Source of the DNA: Chryseobacterium sp.
Lineage (GTDB): Bacteria > Bacteroidota > Bacteroidia > Flavobacteriales > Weeksellaceae
NCBI GenBank assembly: GCA_031286615.1
Contig: JAITUA010000008.1
Coordinates: 172,703-224,608, forward strand
Length of the DNA stretch: 51,906 nt
Direction of reading: 5' to 3'
Part shown: positions 16,474 to 23,524 of the stretch, piece by piece
Position numbering within the stretch: the stretch's first letter is position 1
How the letters are laid out: every line of letters starts with the position of its first letter
Translations under genes and position numbers: made by a program
The notes under the pieces: generated by a model
Databases searched by the model: none
The model's input: only the letters and a program-made list of their open reading frames with translations
What the model was told of the DNA's origin: nothing

Positions 16474-17298
16474 ATGAAAAAGCTATTATTTTTATTATTG
16501 GGAACACTTACCTGTTTTGCTCAAAGCAACAGATTTGTTTATGATGTTGTATCAAAGAAAGATTCCACCTCAAAAAATCTTGTTAAAGAAAATTTTAATC
16601 TGGATATCTCTAAAGATGAAATGAAATATTATAATAGAATATACTATATCAATGATTCAATATTTGCGACTAAAAATCAATATGGATTTAAAGGGTATAA
16701 ACAGACTTCATTTCTGATTAAAAAAAATAATAGTAATGAATACCAAAACTATGAATATATAGGAGATGTGAATTTTTATAAAATTGATGAAAAGGCGGAA
16801 CAGAACTGGAAAATTACAGATAGCATCAAGATTGCTGATGAACTTCATCTTCAAAAAGCAACAACAGAATTTGGAGGAAGAAGTTGGGTAGCATGGTTTT
16901 CTAAGGATATCCCCATTCCTTATGGCCCTTATAAATTTAATGGATTACCAGGGCTTATTGTAGAGTTGTATGACACAAAGGAAGATTATCATTTCAAGAT
17001 TATAAAAAGCGAAAAAATTGCAGAGGATTATAAACAGGTTTCACTGGAAAACTCTATTTCCAGAGCAATTCCCGTTAATCAGGCCAAGCTGGATAAATTG
17101 AAACTGGAATTGTATGATAGTCCTTTTAAATATATAATGAATGGACGGCTTGTCTTACCTGAAGGAAAGAAGTTGCAACTTGAAGACGGCACTATTCTTA
17201 CCAAAGAACAGCTGAAACCCGCCGAAGCCAGTGAAAGAAAAAAAATAAAATCTTTCAATAATCCGATAGAACTGGATAAGGCTGTAAAATACCTCTAA
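16474..17298 (+). CDS. GLPGLI family protein (copy 2)
   Basis: 274 residues with signal peptide MKKLLFLLLGTLTCFAQ. The core is clear: ATTEFGGRSWVAWFSKD, GPYKFNGLPGLIVELYD near residue 165, and the tail NNPIELDKAVKYL. It is the paralogue of the protein at 13297 and differs by a longer segment before the tail (LPEGKKLQLEDGTILTKEQ). It starts 8 bases after the VKOR fusion gene, so the two are cotranscribed. The repeated link between GLPGLI proteins and GG-leader peptides here suggests a common process in the cell envelope; the role is unknown. Confidence 0.92.
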   Translation: MKKLLFLLLGTLTCFAQSNRFVYDVVSKKDSTSKNLVKENFNLDISKDEMKYYNRIYYINDSIFATKNQYGFKGYKQTSFLIKKNNSNEYQNYEYIGDVNFYKIDEKAEQNWKITDSIKIADELHLQKATTEFGGRSWVAWFSKDIPIPYGPYKFNGLPGLIVELYDTKEDYHFKIIKSEKIAEDYKQVSLENSISRAIPVNQAKLDKLKLELYDSPFKYIMNGRLVLPEGKKLQLEDGTILTKEQLKPAEASERKKIKSFNNPIELDKAVKYL

Positions 17299-17337
17299 TA
17301 AAAACCCCTTTCAAAAGTTTGAAAGGGGTTTTTATTA
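17296..17337. terminator. Strong bidirectional terminator (GLPGLI / DPP IV)
   Basis: A perfect 20-bp stem (17296-17315 with 17318-17337) whose centre is CCCCTTTC/GAAAGGGG, with T tracts on both strands. It includes the GLPGLI stop codon and serves both convergent genes. Confidence 0.95.
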
Positions 17338-17353
17338 GATATAATATATTGTT

Positions 17354-19483
17354 TTATAAATTATTCAAGATGAAATCAGTCATTTTCTGATATAACTGAG
17401 GTCTTGTCTGTCCACCATAGATTCCGTGGTTTTTATCTGGATAAGCCATGAAATCAAACTGTTTTTTATTTTGAATCAAAGCTTCAGAAAACTCCATAGA
17501 GTTCTGGAAGTGAACGTTGTCATCAGCAGTTCCGTGAATCAGAAGGAATTTACCTTTCAATAGGTTCGCATATTCAGTAGGAGAGTTTTTATCATATCCA
17601 TCAGCATTTTCCTGAGGCGTTCTCATAAATCTTTCCGTATATACAGAGTCATAATATCTCCAGTTGGTTACCGGTGCTACAGAAATTCCCATTTTGAAAA
17701 CATCTGCTCCTTTGGTCATTGCTAAGCTGGTCATATAACCACCAAAGCTCCATCCGAACATTCCGATTCTGCTTTTGTCCACATAAGATTGGTTTCCAAA
17801 CCACTTCGCTGCAGTGATCTGATCTTCAATCTCATATTTCCCTAAATTCATATAGGTTACTTTCTTATATTTTGCTCCCTTGTAACCGGTTCCACGGCCA
17901 TCTACACAAGCTACAATATATCCTTTTTGTACAAGATGATTGAACCACATTGCATTTCCGTTATCCCATGAATTCGCAACCTGCTGTGATCCCGGCCCGG
18001 AATATTGGAACATAAATAAAGGATACTTTTTATTCGGATCAAAGTTTTTAGGCTTCATGATCCAGGCATTCATCTGATCACCTACTGCATTTGGAATAGT
18101 AATGAATTCTTTTTCAACAAAATTATCCGCTTTTAATTTCTGTAACTGGTCATTGTTGTTCTGAAGTTCTTTTACTGCTTTCCCGTTTCCGTCTTTTAAA
18201 ACGTAAGTGTAAGGTTTTGCGGCTGTAGAAGAGGTTTCAATGAAGTAATTATAGTTCCTGCTGAAATTGGCAGAGTTGTTCCCTTCCGCATTGGAGATCA
18301 GTTGAGATTTTCCGTTTTCAATATTTACTTTGGAAATAACCTTGTTGATGCTTCCTTTTTCGGTAGTTTGAACGTAAATTTCTTTCGATTTTGGATTAAA
18401 TCCATAATAATCTGTTACTTCCCAGTTTCCTTTTGTGATCTGCTTTTTAAGCTTACCATCTTTGTCATACCAGTAAAGGTGGCGGTTTCCGTCTCTCTCA
18501 GAAGCCCAAAGGAAAGAATCATCTTCAAGGAATTCCAGGGTAGGACTGTCCGTATCGATCCATTTATCATCCGTTTCAGTGAATAATTTCTGAACAGCTC
18601 CAGTTTTGGTGTTTACTTTTAAAATATCCGAAGCATTCTGAATTCTCTCAGAAGTAATTAAAACAATTTCATCCGGTTTTGCAGTCTGGAATACATTTGG
18701 GATATAGTAGTTCTTGAAAGAACCTAAGTTCAGCTGCATTGTTTTTCCGTTATCCAGACGGTAAAGCTGTGCGGAAACAACAGAGTTTTTCTCACCTGCT
18801 TTTGGATATTTATAACGCATTTCAGCTGGGTACAAGCTTTTTCCGTAGATAGGAATATAGATTTCCGGTACTTGCCCTTCGTCTGATTTTACAAATACAA
18901 TTGCATCAGAATTCTTGGTCCATTCATACTGTCTTGCATGTCCGAATTCCTCTTCATAAACCCAATCTGCCAAACCATTTAGTATTGAATTCTTTTTACC
19001 GTCAGTAGTAATCTGTGTGATTTTTCCTGAAGCAAGGTCCTGATAGAATAAATTGTTATCAGAAATGAATGCCACTTTTGTTGCATCCGGAGAAAACGTT
19101 GGCTCCTGAACTGTTTTACCGTCATTCAGACTGATTACTTTTCCGGATTTTAAATCTTTTACATCAAATTTTCCAAGGAAAGAATGTCTGTAAATAGGCT
19201 GGCTGCCTGTCTGTAAAAGGATTTTAGATTCATCATCAGAAAAAATATAGCTTTCAAACTTTCCATCCACAAGATTTCCTTCTTTCTGTGAAGTTTTATA
19301 AGAATATTTTGCAATTCCTGAGGGTTCAATCACAAGATAATTTTCACCGTTTTTCATGGAAGTGATTCCAGCGATCCCTTTTCCACGGTAATATCCTGAA
19401 TATATTTTATCTAAAGTAATTTCCTGAGCCGATACATTTTGGAATACAGCAGCAACAGTAAGAGTTAATAAGAGTTTTTTCAT
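17354..19483 (-). CDS. Dipeptidyl peptidase IV (S9 family)
   Basis: A 709-residue exported serine peptidase that removes N-terminal X-Pro dipeptides. Signal peptide MKKLLLTLTVAAVFQNVSAQ; beta-propeller (DPPIV_N) about residues 90-420 with the DPP IV-specific glutamates in WVYEEEFG (177-179) that hold the substrate amino terminus; C-terminal alpha/beta hydrolase with Ser579 in GWSFGGY, Asp654 in HGTADDNV and His686 in DKNHGIYGG. An in-frame TTG at 19504 lies in a -7 promoter element, so the ATG before the signal peptide is chosen. Released dipeptides could feed the POT transporters. The GG-leader peptide 3 gene is just upstream on the same strand. Confidence 0.95.
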   Translation of the reverse strand: MKKLLLTLTVAAVFQNVSAQEITLDKIYSGYYRGKGIAGITSMKNGENYLVIEPSGIAKYSYKTSQKEGNLVDGKFESYIFSDDESKILLQTGSQPIYRHSFLGKFDVKDLKSGKVISLNDGKTVQEPTFSPDATKVAFISDNNLFYQDLASGKITQITTDGKKNSILNGLADWVYEEEFGHARQYEWTKNSDAIVFVKSDEGQVPEIYIPIYGKSLYPAEMRYKYPKAGEKNSVVSAQLYRLDNGKTMQLNLGSFKNYYIPNVFQTAKPDEIVLITSERIQNASDILKVNTKTGAVQKLFTETDDKWIDTDSPTLEFLEDDSFLWASERDGNRHLYWYDKDGKLKKQITKGNWEVTDYYGFNPKSKEIYVQTTEKGSINKVISKVNIENGKSQLISNAEGNNSANFSRNYNYFIETSSTAAKPYTYVLKDGNGKAVKELQNNNDQLQKLKADNFVEKEFITIPNAVGDQMNAWIMKPKNFDPNKKYPLFMFQYSGPGSQQVANSWDNGNAMWFNHLVQKGYIVACVDGRGTGYKGAKYKKVTYMNLGKYEIEDQITAAKWFGNQSYVDKSRIGMFGWSFGGYMTSLAMTKGADVFKMGISVAPVTNWRYYDSVYTERFMRTPQENADGYDKNSPTEYANLLKGKFLLIHGTADDNVHFQNSMEFSEALIQNKKQFDFMAYPDKNHGIYGGQTRPQLYQKMTDFILNNL

Positions 19484-19501
19484 TTTCAATTTTAATGATT
19501 C

Positions 19502-19509
19502 CAAATTTA
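19502..19509 (-). promoter_or_regulatory. -7 promoter element for DPP IV
   Basis: The minus strand reads TAAATTTG, a perfect TAnnTTTG, 18 bases before the ATG at 19483. It overlaps the TTG that could be mistaken for a start. Confidence 0.5.
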
Positions 19510-19534
19510 ATAATTCTTACTTATATAACCATAT

Positions 19535-19566
19535 AAAATGCAAAATCAGGACTTGATATCCTGATT
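19535..19566 (-). terminator. Terminator after GG-leader peptide 3
   Basis: Stem AATCAGGA/TCCTGATT (19544-19551 with 19559-19566). On the minus strand it is followed by TTGCATTTTATA, an interrupted T tract. It separates peptide 3 from DPP IV. Confidence 0.55.
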
Positions 19567-19577
19567 CTGTGTTATAA

Positions 19578-19799
19578 TTAAGCTTCGTGCATCGTACCCG
19601 GATTCTCTGTTTCCGGCGGATAATATCCTTCAGGAGCGCAGAAAGGGTATGCATGAGCACAGGGAGAATCTAGTCCGCCTCCAATCCACCAGATTCTGAG
19701 TTGGCAGGTAACTTCATCTACGCATCTTTTCATTCCGGGTAAAACGCCTCCGTGTACTTCTTTTAATTGTAGTCTTGAAATTTTTTTGAAATTTTTCAT
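19578..19799 (-). CDS. GG-leader Cys-containing secreted peptide 3
   Basis: A 73-residue precursor with leader MKNFKKISRLQLKEVHGG (18 residues), closely like that of peptide 1 (K-K-hydrophobic-S-R, then L-K-x-V-x-G-G). The predicted mature part of 55 residues has four Cys (MKRC, VTCQ, SPCA, PFCA), a WWIGGG patch and a Pro-rich tail (YYPPETENPG). It lacks the GTCA-N4-TGAC element seen before peptides 1 and 2, and no consensus promoter was recognised. It is divergent from a hypothetical gene and upstream of DPP IV. Function is unknown. Confidence 0.72.
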   Translation of the reverse strand: MKNFKKISRLQLKEVHGGVLPGMKRCVDEVTCQLRIWWIGGGLDSPCAHAYPFCAPEGYYPPETENPGTMHEA

Positions 19800-19913
19800 G
19801 GTTAAATATTTTTAGTTCGACTCTAAATTAATAAAAAATATTCAGTAATGAAATTTGAAAAAAACGCAATTTGGCAAAAAAATTGAATATATAATAACTG
19901 TAAATCAAATCAA

Positions 19914-20396
19914 ATGATAATTATGGAAACGAATGCATACAACCAGAAACTTAACCGTTATGTATTAAACGACCAGATCGTTTATACAGGTTTTTCCAGT
20001 TTTAATGACGCAGAAGAATGCGCACATAAAAAAGGAGGAACATTGGTAGAAGTGGTGTTTAGAGACGGAAATGATAATCCCGAAATTACTGATGAAGCAG
20101 GTTTGATAGAGAAAAAAATTCATTATCATGTGGATGCCGGCAATGAATACAAATTTATTCATTCCTCAGATCCCGGATTCAGAAAATATGCGGATGAATT
20201 GCAAAAAATTAAAGCGAGACAACAGCAATCTCCACCCGATGAAAGATATTTCGCCAATTTTGAAATTGAAAATGCGGAAGACCCGATTATTGTGATCAAA
20301 AATGATCATTTTGAATCGGTAACGTCAAGAGAACGTTCAAAGTATTTGAAACATGCCTGTGTTTATGAAATAGGGGTTTCCCTGCCAAAATCTTAA
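19914..20396 (+). CDS. Hypothetical protein, 160 aa
   Basis: A soluble, charged protein with no signal peptide or membrane segment and no family I recognise. An alternative start is the Met at residue 4 (METNAYNQKLNRY). The sequence alternates short strand-like segments (VLNDQIVYTGF, GGTLVEVVFRDG) with a Glu/Lys-rich middle. It ends 12 bases before the next gene, a small DUF6496-like protein, so the two form an operon. Codon use looks like that of its neighbours. Confidence 0.7.
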   Translation: MIIMETNAYNQKLNRYVLNDQIVYTGFSSFNDAEECAHKKGGTLVEVVFRDGNDNPEITDEAGLIEKKIHYHVDAGNEYKFIHSSDPGFRKYADELQKIKARQQQSPPDERYFANFEIENAEDPIIVIKNDHFESVTSRERSKYLKHACVYEIGVSLPKS

Positions 20397-20408
20397 AAAA
20401 ATCAAATT

Positions 20409-20597
20409 ATGAGCAAGACTAAATATTCAGAAAAAGCTCAAGACAAAGTAGGAAAAGTTATGCACGAATTCAAGGAAGGAAAACTGAAATCTTCTTCCGG
20501 AAAGAAAGTGACAAGCAGAAAGCAAGCTGTAGCCATCGGCATTTCTGAAGCCAGAGAAAAAGGTCTTAAAGTACCAACAAAGAAAAAAAGTAAATAA
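20409..20597 (+). CDS. Small basic DUF6496-like protein
   Basis: A 62-residue, very Lys-rich protein (MSKTKYSEKAQDKVGKVMHEF, then GKLKSSSGKKVTSRKQAVAIGISEAREKG). This layout matches the small DUF6496 family, whose function is not established. The high positive charge could fit nucleic-acid binding, but this is inference. Cotranscribed with the preceding hypothetical gene and followed by a strong terminator. Confidence 0.82.
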   Translation: MSKTKYSEKAQDKVGKVMHEFKEGKLKSSSGKKVTSRKQAVAIGISEAREKGLKVPTKKKSK

Positions 20598-20604
20598 ACT
20601 TATA

Positions 20605-20633
20605 AAAAAGCCCGGAAATTTTCCGGGCTTTTT
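20605..20633. terminator. Bidirectional terminator
   Basis: Stem AAAAAGCCCGGAAA/TTTCCGGGCTTTTT with A/T tracts on both sides. It lies between the convergent DUF6496-like and phosphorylase genes. Confidence 0.92.
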
Positions 20634-20654
20634 CATGAGAAGTAAAAACTTTCT

Positions 20655-22319
20655 CTATTTCGTTTCATTATAAAGCACTTTGTAGTACTCATCTGCCATC
20701 CTGTCGCTATTGAAATGATCTTTCACATCATTCATCGCATTATGCTGGATTTTTCTCCATTCATCAGGATGATCATAATAGGTTGGAAGAATTTCGTTTT
20801 CAAGGATTTCATATAATTTGTTTAAATCATAGTTGTCCTGTTCATAGATGCTCATATTCATATAATCTGCTTTCGGAACAACGAAAGAATTTTCTTTATG
20901 TTTGGCAAATTCCGGGATCCATCCGTCATCAGTGGATAAATTCACGGAACCATTCATTGCAGCGGTCATACCGGAAGTTCCTGAAGCTTCCCTTGGAACT
21001 CTTGGGTTGTTAAGCCACAGATCTGAACCCTGTTTTAAAGATTTACTTAAAGCAAGTTCATATCCCGTAAGAACAGCCATACTTTTATGATTTTTACTTT
21101 CCTCAACCAAAGTATTGAATGTGGAAATGGCTGAATAGTCCATTGGATAAGGTTTCCCTGCCCAAATGATCTGTACCGGATATTTCGGGTTATTCAGAAG
21201 CCTGTAGAATCTTTCTTTATCATGTAAAAGAAGTTCCGCTCTTTTGTAGCCTGCAAATCTTCTTGCCCAGACAATAGTAAAAATATTAGGGTTAAATAAA
21301 TTTCCCGTTTGATCTGCAACGATGCTGAAAAGCTTTTTCTTTAAATACTTTTTACGGTAGTCAAAAACAGTTGCATCATTTTCATCTTTGGCGTTGTACA
21401 AAGGTTTATCAGACCAATATTTAAATTCCTGTGCATTGGTAATAGACGTAATTTCACAAATGTCGGAATATTTATTCCACATTGCTCTGGAAACTACACC
21501 ATGAAGCTGAGAAACTCCGTTGGCAATTCTGGCCATCCTTAATGCACACAGAGAATGATTGAAACGGTCGTCATCAGAACCTTCAATCTTTTTTACTTCT
21601 TCCATGCTGTAGCCGGAGAAATAGGACATATCATAACATAATCTGAAACTATGTTTTTCATTTCCCGCTTCTTCGGGCGTATGTGTTGTAAAAACCAGTT
21701 TTTCCTTAACTTTATTAAGGTCTCCGTTATATTTTTTCAACAGATGAAAGGCCGCCGGAAGTCCGTGAGCTTCATTAAGATGGTAAACATCTCTTTCAAT
21801 ATTCAATTCATCCAATAGCTTAGCTCCTCCTTTTCCTAGTAAAATATATTGGGCAAGCTTGGTAGATTCATTGGCATCATATAATTTGTGACAGATTGTT
21901 TTGGAAACATGATCATTTTCCGGAACATCTGTGGAAAGAAAAAACATTGGTGCCGTATTGAAAGTTTCAGGATCAAGGTACCATACTTTTACCCAAACCG
22001 GAGCACTGTGGATTTCGATTTGAAATTTTATTCCGGTGTCTTCCAGAAAGCTGTACATTTTTCTCGTCCATACAGGCTGTAAAGTCTGATCGTGATTTCT
22101 TGCCTGGTCATAATAACCAAACTTCCATAGAATTCCAATTCCTATAAGATCTTGTTTAAGATTATAGGCGCTTCTCATATGAGATCCGGCCAGAAAGCCA
22201 AGTCCTCCCGAATATATTTTAAGTACCTGCTCAAGAGCAAATTCCATCGAGAAATAGGCGGTTTTTTTGGAATATTGAGGATTGATATTGTAGGGTATTC
22301 TGAAATTCCTAAAATCCAT
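20655..22319 (-). CDS. GT35 alpha-glucan phosphorylase homologue lacking the PLP lysine
   Basis: 554 residues of the short alpha-glucan phosphorylase type. Family landmarks: TAYFSMEFALEQVLKIYSGGLG (residues 20-41), LNEAHGLPAAF, FTTHTPEEAGNE, ARRFAGYKRAELL and EASGTSGMTAAMNG. In active phosphorylases the last motif is followed by the Lys that carries pyridoxal phosphate (EASGT-x-x-MK). Here codon 452 is ACC, Thr, at that place. The chain is otherwise intact, so either the protein uses another chemistry or it is a non-catalytic glucan-binding protein. A -7 element lies just upstream. It is a single gene between terminator and promoter. Confidence 0.85.
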   Translation of the reverse strand: MDFRNFRIPYNINPQYSKKTAYFSMEFALEQVLKIYSGGLGFLAGSHMRSAYNLKQDLIGIGILWKFGYYDQARNHDQTLQPVWTRKMYSFLEDTGIKFQIEIHSAPVWVKVWYLDPETFNTAPMFFLSTDVPENDHVSKTICHKLYDANESTKLAQYILLGKGGAKLLDELNIERDVYHLNEAHGLPAAFHLLKKYNGDLNKVKEKLVFTTHTPEEAGNEKHSFRLCYDMSYFSGYSMEEVKKIEGSDDDRFNHSLCALRMARIANGVSQLHGVVSRAMWNKYSDICEITSITNAQEFKYWSDKPLYNAKDENDATVFDYRKKYLKKKLFSIVADQTGNLFNPNIFTIVWARRFAGYKRAELLLHDKERFYRLLNNPKYPVQIIWAGKPYPMDYSAISTFNTLVEESKNHKSMAVLTGYELALSKSLKQGSDLWLNNPRVPREASGTSGMTAAMNGSVNLSTDDGWIPEFAKHKENSFVVPKADYMNMSIYEQDNYDLNKLYEILENEILPTYYDHPDEWRKIQHNAMNDVKDHFNSDRMADEYYKVLYNETK

Positions 22320-22345
22320 AAATGTGCGTTTGTGTTAGAAAAAGA

Positions 22346-22353
22346 CAAAGGTA
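22346..22353 (-). promoter_or_regulatory. -7 promoter element for the GT35 gene
   Basis: The minus strand reads TACCTTTG, a perfect TAnnTTTG, 26 bases before the ATG. No -33 TTG at the right distance. Confidence 0.5.
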
Positions 22354-22523
22354 TTAATTATGAAAATAAACTTTACATTAATTAACAGATAAATTAATTT
22401 TAAAACTAAGCATCGAATTGTTTTTTTACTTACCTTTAAGTGTGTAAATTTTTGATTATCAAAAACTTTTAACGATGAAAGCCCATGGCTGCATGTGTTC
22501 TTAATTAAATAAAAAAATCACAC

Positions 22524-23321
22524 ATGAAAAAGACGTTTTCTGAGGAAGATCTGATAAAGAATCTGAGTTTATATTACCTGAACAGGCATTTGAAAAAAAA
22601 GCCCATAGAGAAGTATCATCGTACCATAGACGAATCTCCGCTTCATGACCGTGAAAAATACAGAAAGAAATCCGAGATTCTGCTTCTCAATTCTTTTATG
22701 CATCACTTCCCCGAAGTGAAATTTGAAAACCTTACCTGCGAGAGCCCAGACTTTATCGCAAAGTTAAACGACAAAAAAATTGGAATAGAACTGACTGAAG
22801 TAATCAATCATCTGGAAATGAAGAAAGTGGAAAGTACTTTGAATAAGATGTTCCGTCAGGCAGAAATATTATTAGAACAGGAAGACACTACGAAATATCG
22901 TGGTGTTTATTTTTTAGAATTCCACCCGGAAACTAAATTTGATCATCTTGAAGCCCAGCAGGAAAATATCATTAATATCTATAAAAGCATCAAAAAAAAC
23001 AAACCTGTAGGTTGTGTAAAAAGCATCAGAAAATCTTTTCACAGAAGAAATGTCTTTATCACTCATGAATATAGTATGAACCTTTTTGATGAACTCTGCT
23101 CGGAAAAAATTCTGGAACTCATTGAAAAGAAAAATGAAAAATTTCCTTACTACGATACCTCGGTAGATGAATGTTGGCTGGTGATTGTTTCAGATATGAA
23201 TTCTATTGCTTCAAGATATACCTTTATTCAGGATAAGGAACATTTGACAGAAGTGAAAAGTCCTTTCCATAAAATATTTCATCTTGAAAATCTGTGTGGC
23301 AATATTACCAGCATAAAATAA
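22524..23321 (+). CDS. Hypothetical protein, possible PD-(D/E)XK nuclease fold
   Basis: A 265-residue cytoplasmic protein not assigned to a named family. The segment ESPDFIAKLNDKKIGIELTEV (about residues 73-93) has the spacing of a PD-(D/E)XK active site: Pro-Asp, then about 12 residues, then hydrophobic-Glu-x-Thr/Lys. A helix-rich charged N-terminus precedes it and WLVIVSDMNS, a strand-like segment, follows. The Lys of the canonical motif is replaced by Thr, as in some degenerate or variant members. It stands alone between two other transcription units. Function is uncertain. Confidence 0.6.
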   Translation: MKKTFSEEDLIKNLSLYYLNRHLKKKPIEKYHRTIDESPLHDREKYRKKSEILLLNSFMHHFPEVKFENLTCESPDFIAKLNDKKIGIELTEVINHLEMKKVESTLNKMFRQAEILLEQEDTTKYRGVYFLEFHPETKFDHLEAQQENIINIYKSIKKNKPVGCVKSIRKSFHRRNVFITHEYSMNLFDELCSEKILELIEKKNEKFPYYDTSVDECWLVIVSDMNSIASRYTFIQDKEHLTEVKSPFHKIFHLENLCGNITSIK

Positions 23322-23437
23322 AGTTTGTCTTTTTATTTGTGTGTTTAATCATTTCATGCTTTAATCTAAAATTGTATGAACTATTTTAAATTATTTCATG
23401 TTTTAATTTGGAATACCTTAAAATTATTTAGATTTTA

Positions 23438-23467
23438 TTGTTTGTAATTAAAATATGGGTATATTTG
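23438..23467 (+). promoter_or_regulatory. Consensus promoter of the T9SS cargo gene
   Basis: TTG (23438-23440), 19 bases, TATATTTG (23460-23467): a full match to TTG-N19-TAnnTTTG, 57 bases upstream of the ATG. Confidence 0.85.
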
Positions 23468-23524
23468 GTGTGCGTTGAATATCAATATGATGTATAACTA
23501 ATAAACCATAAAAACATGTAATCT

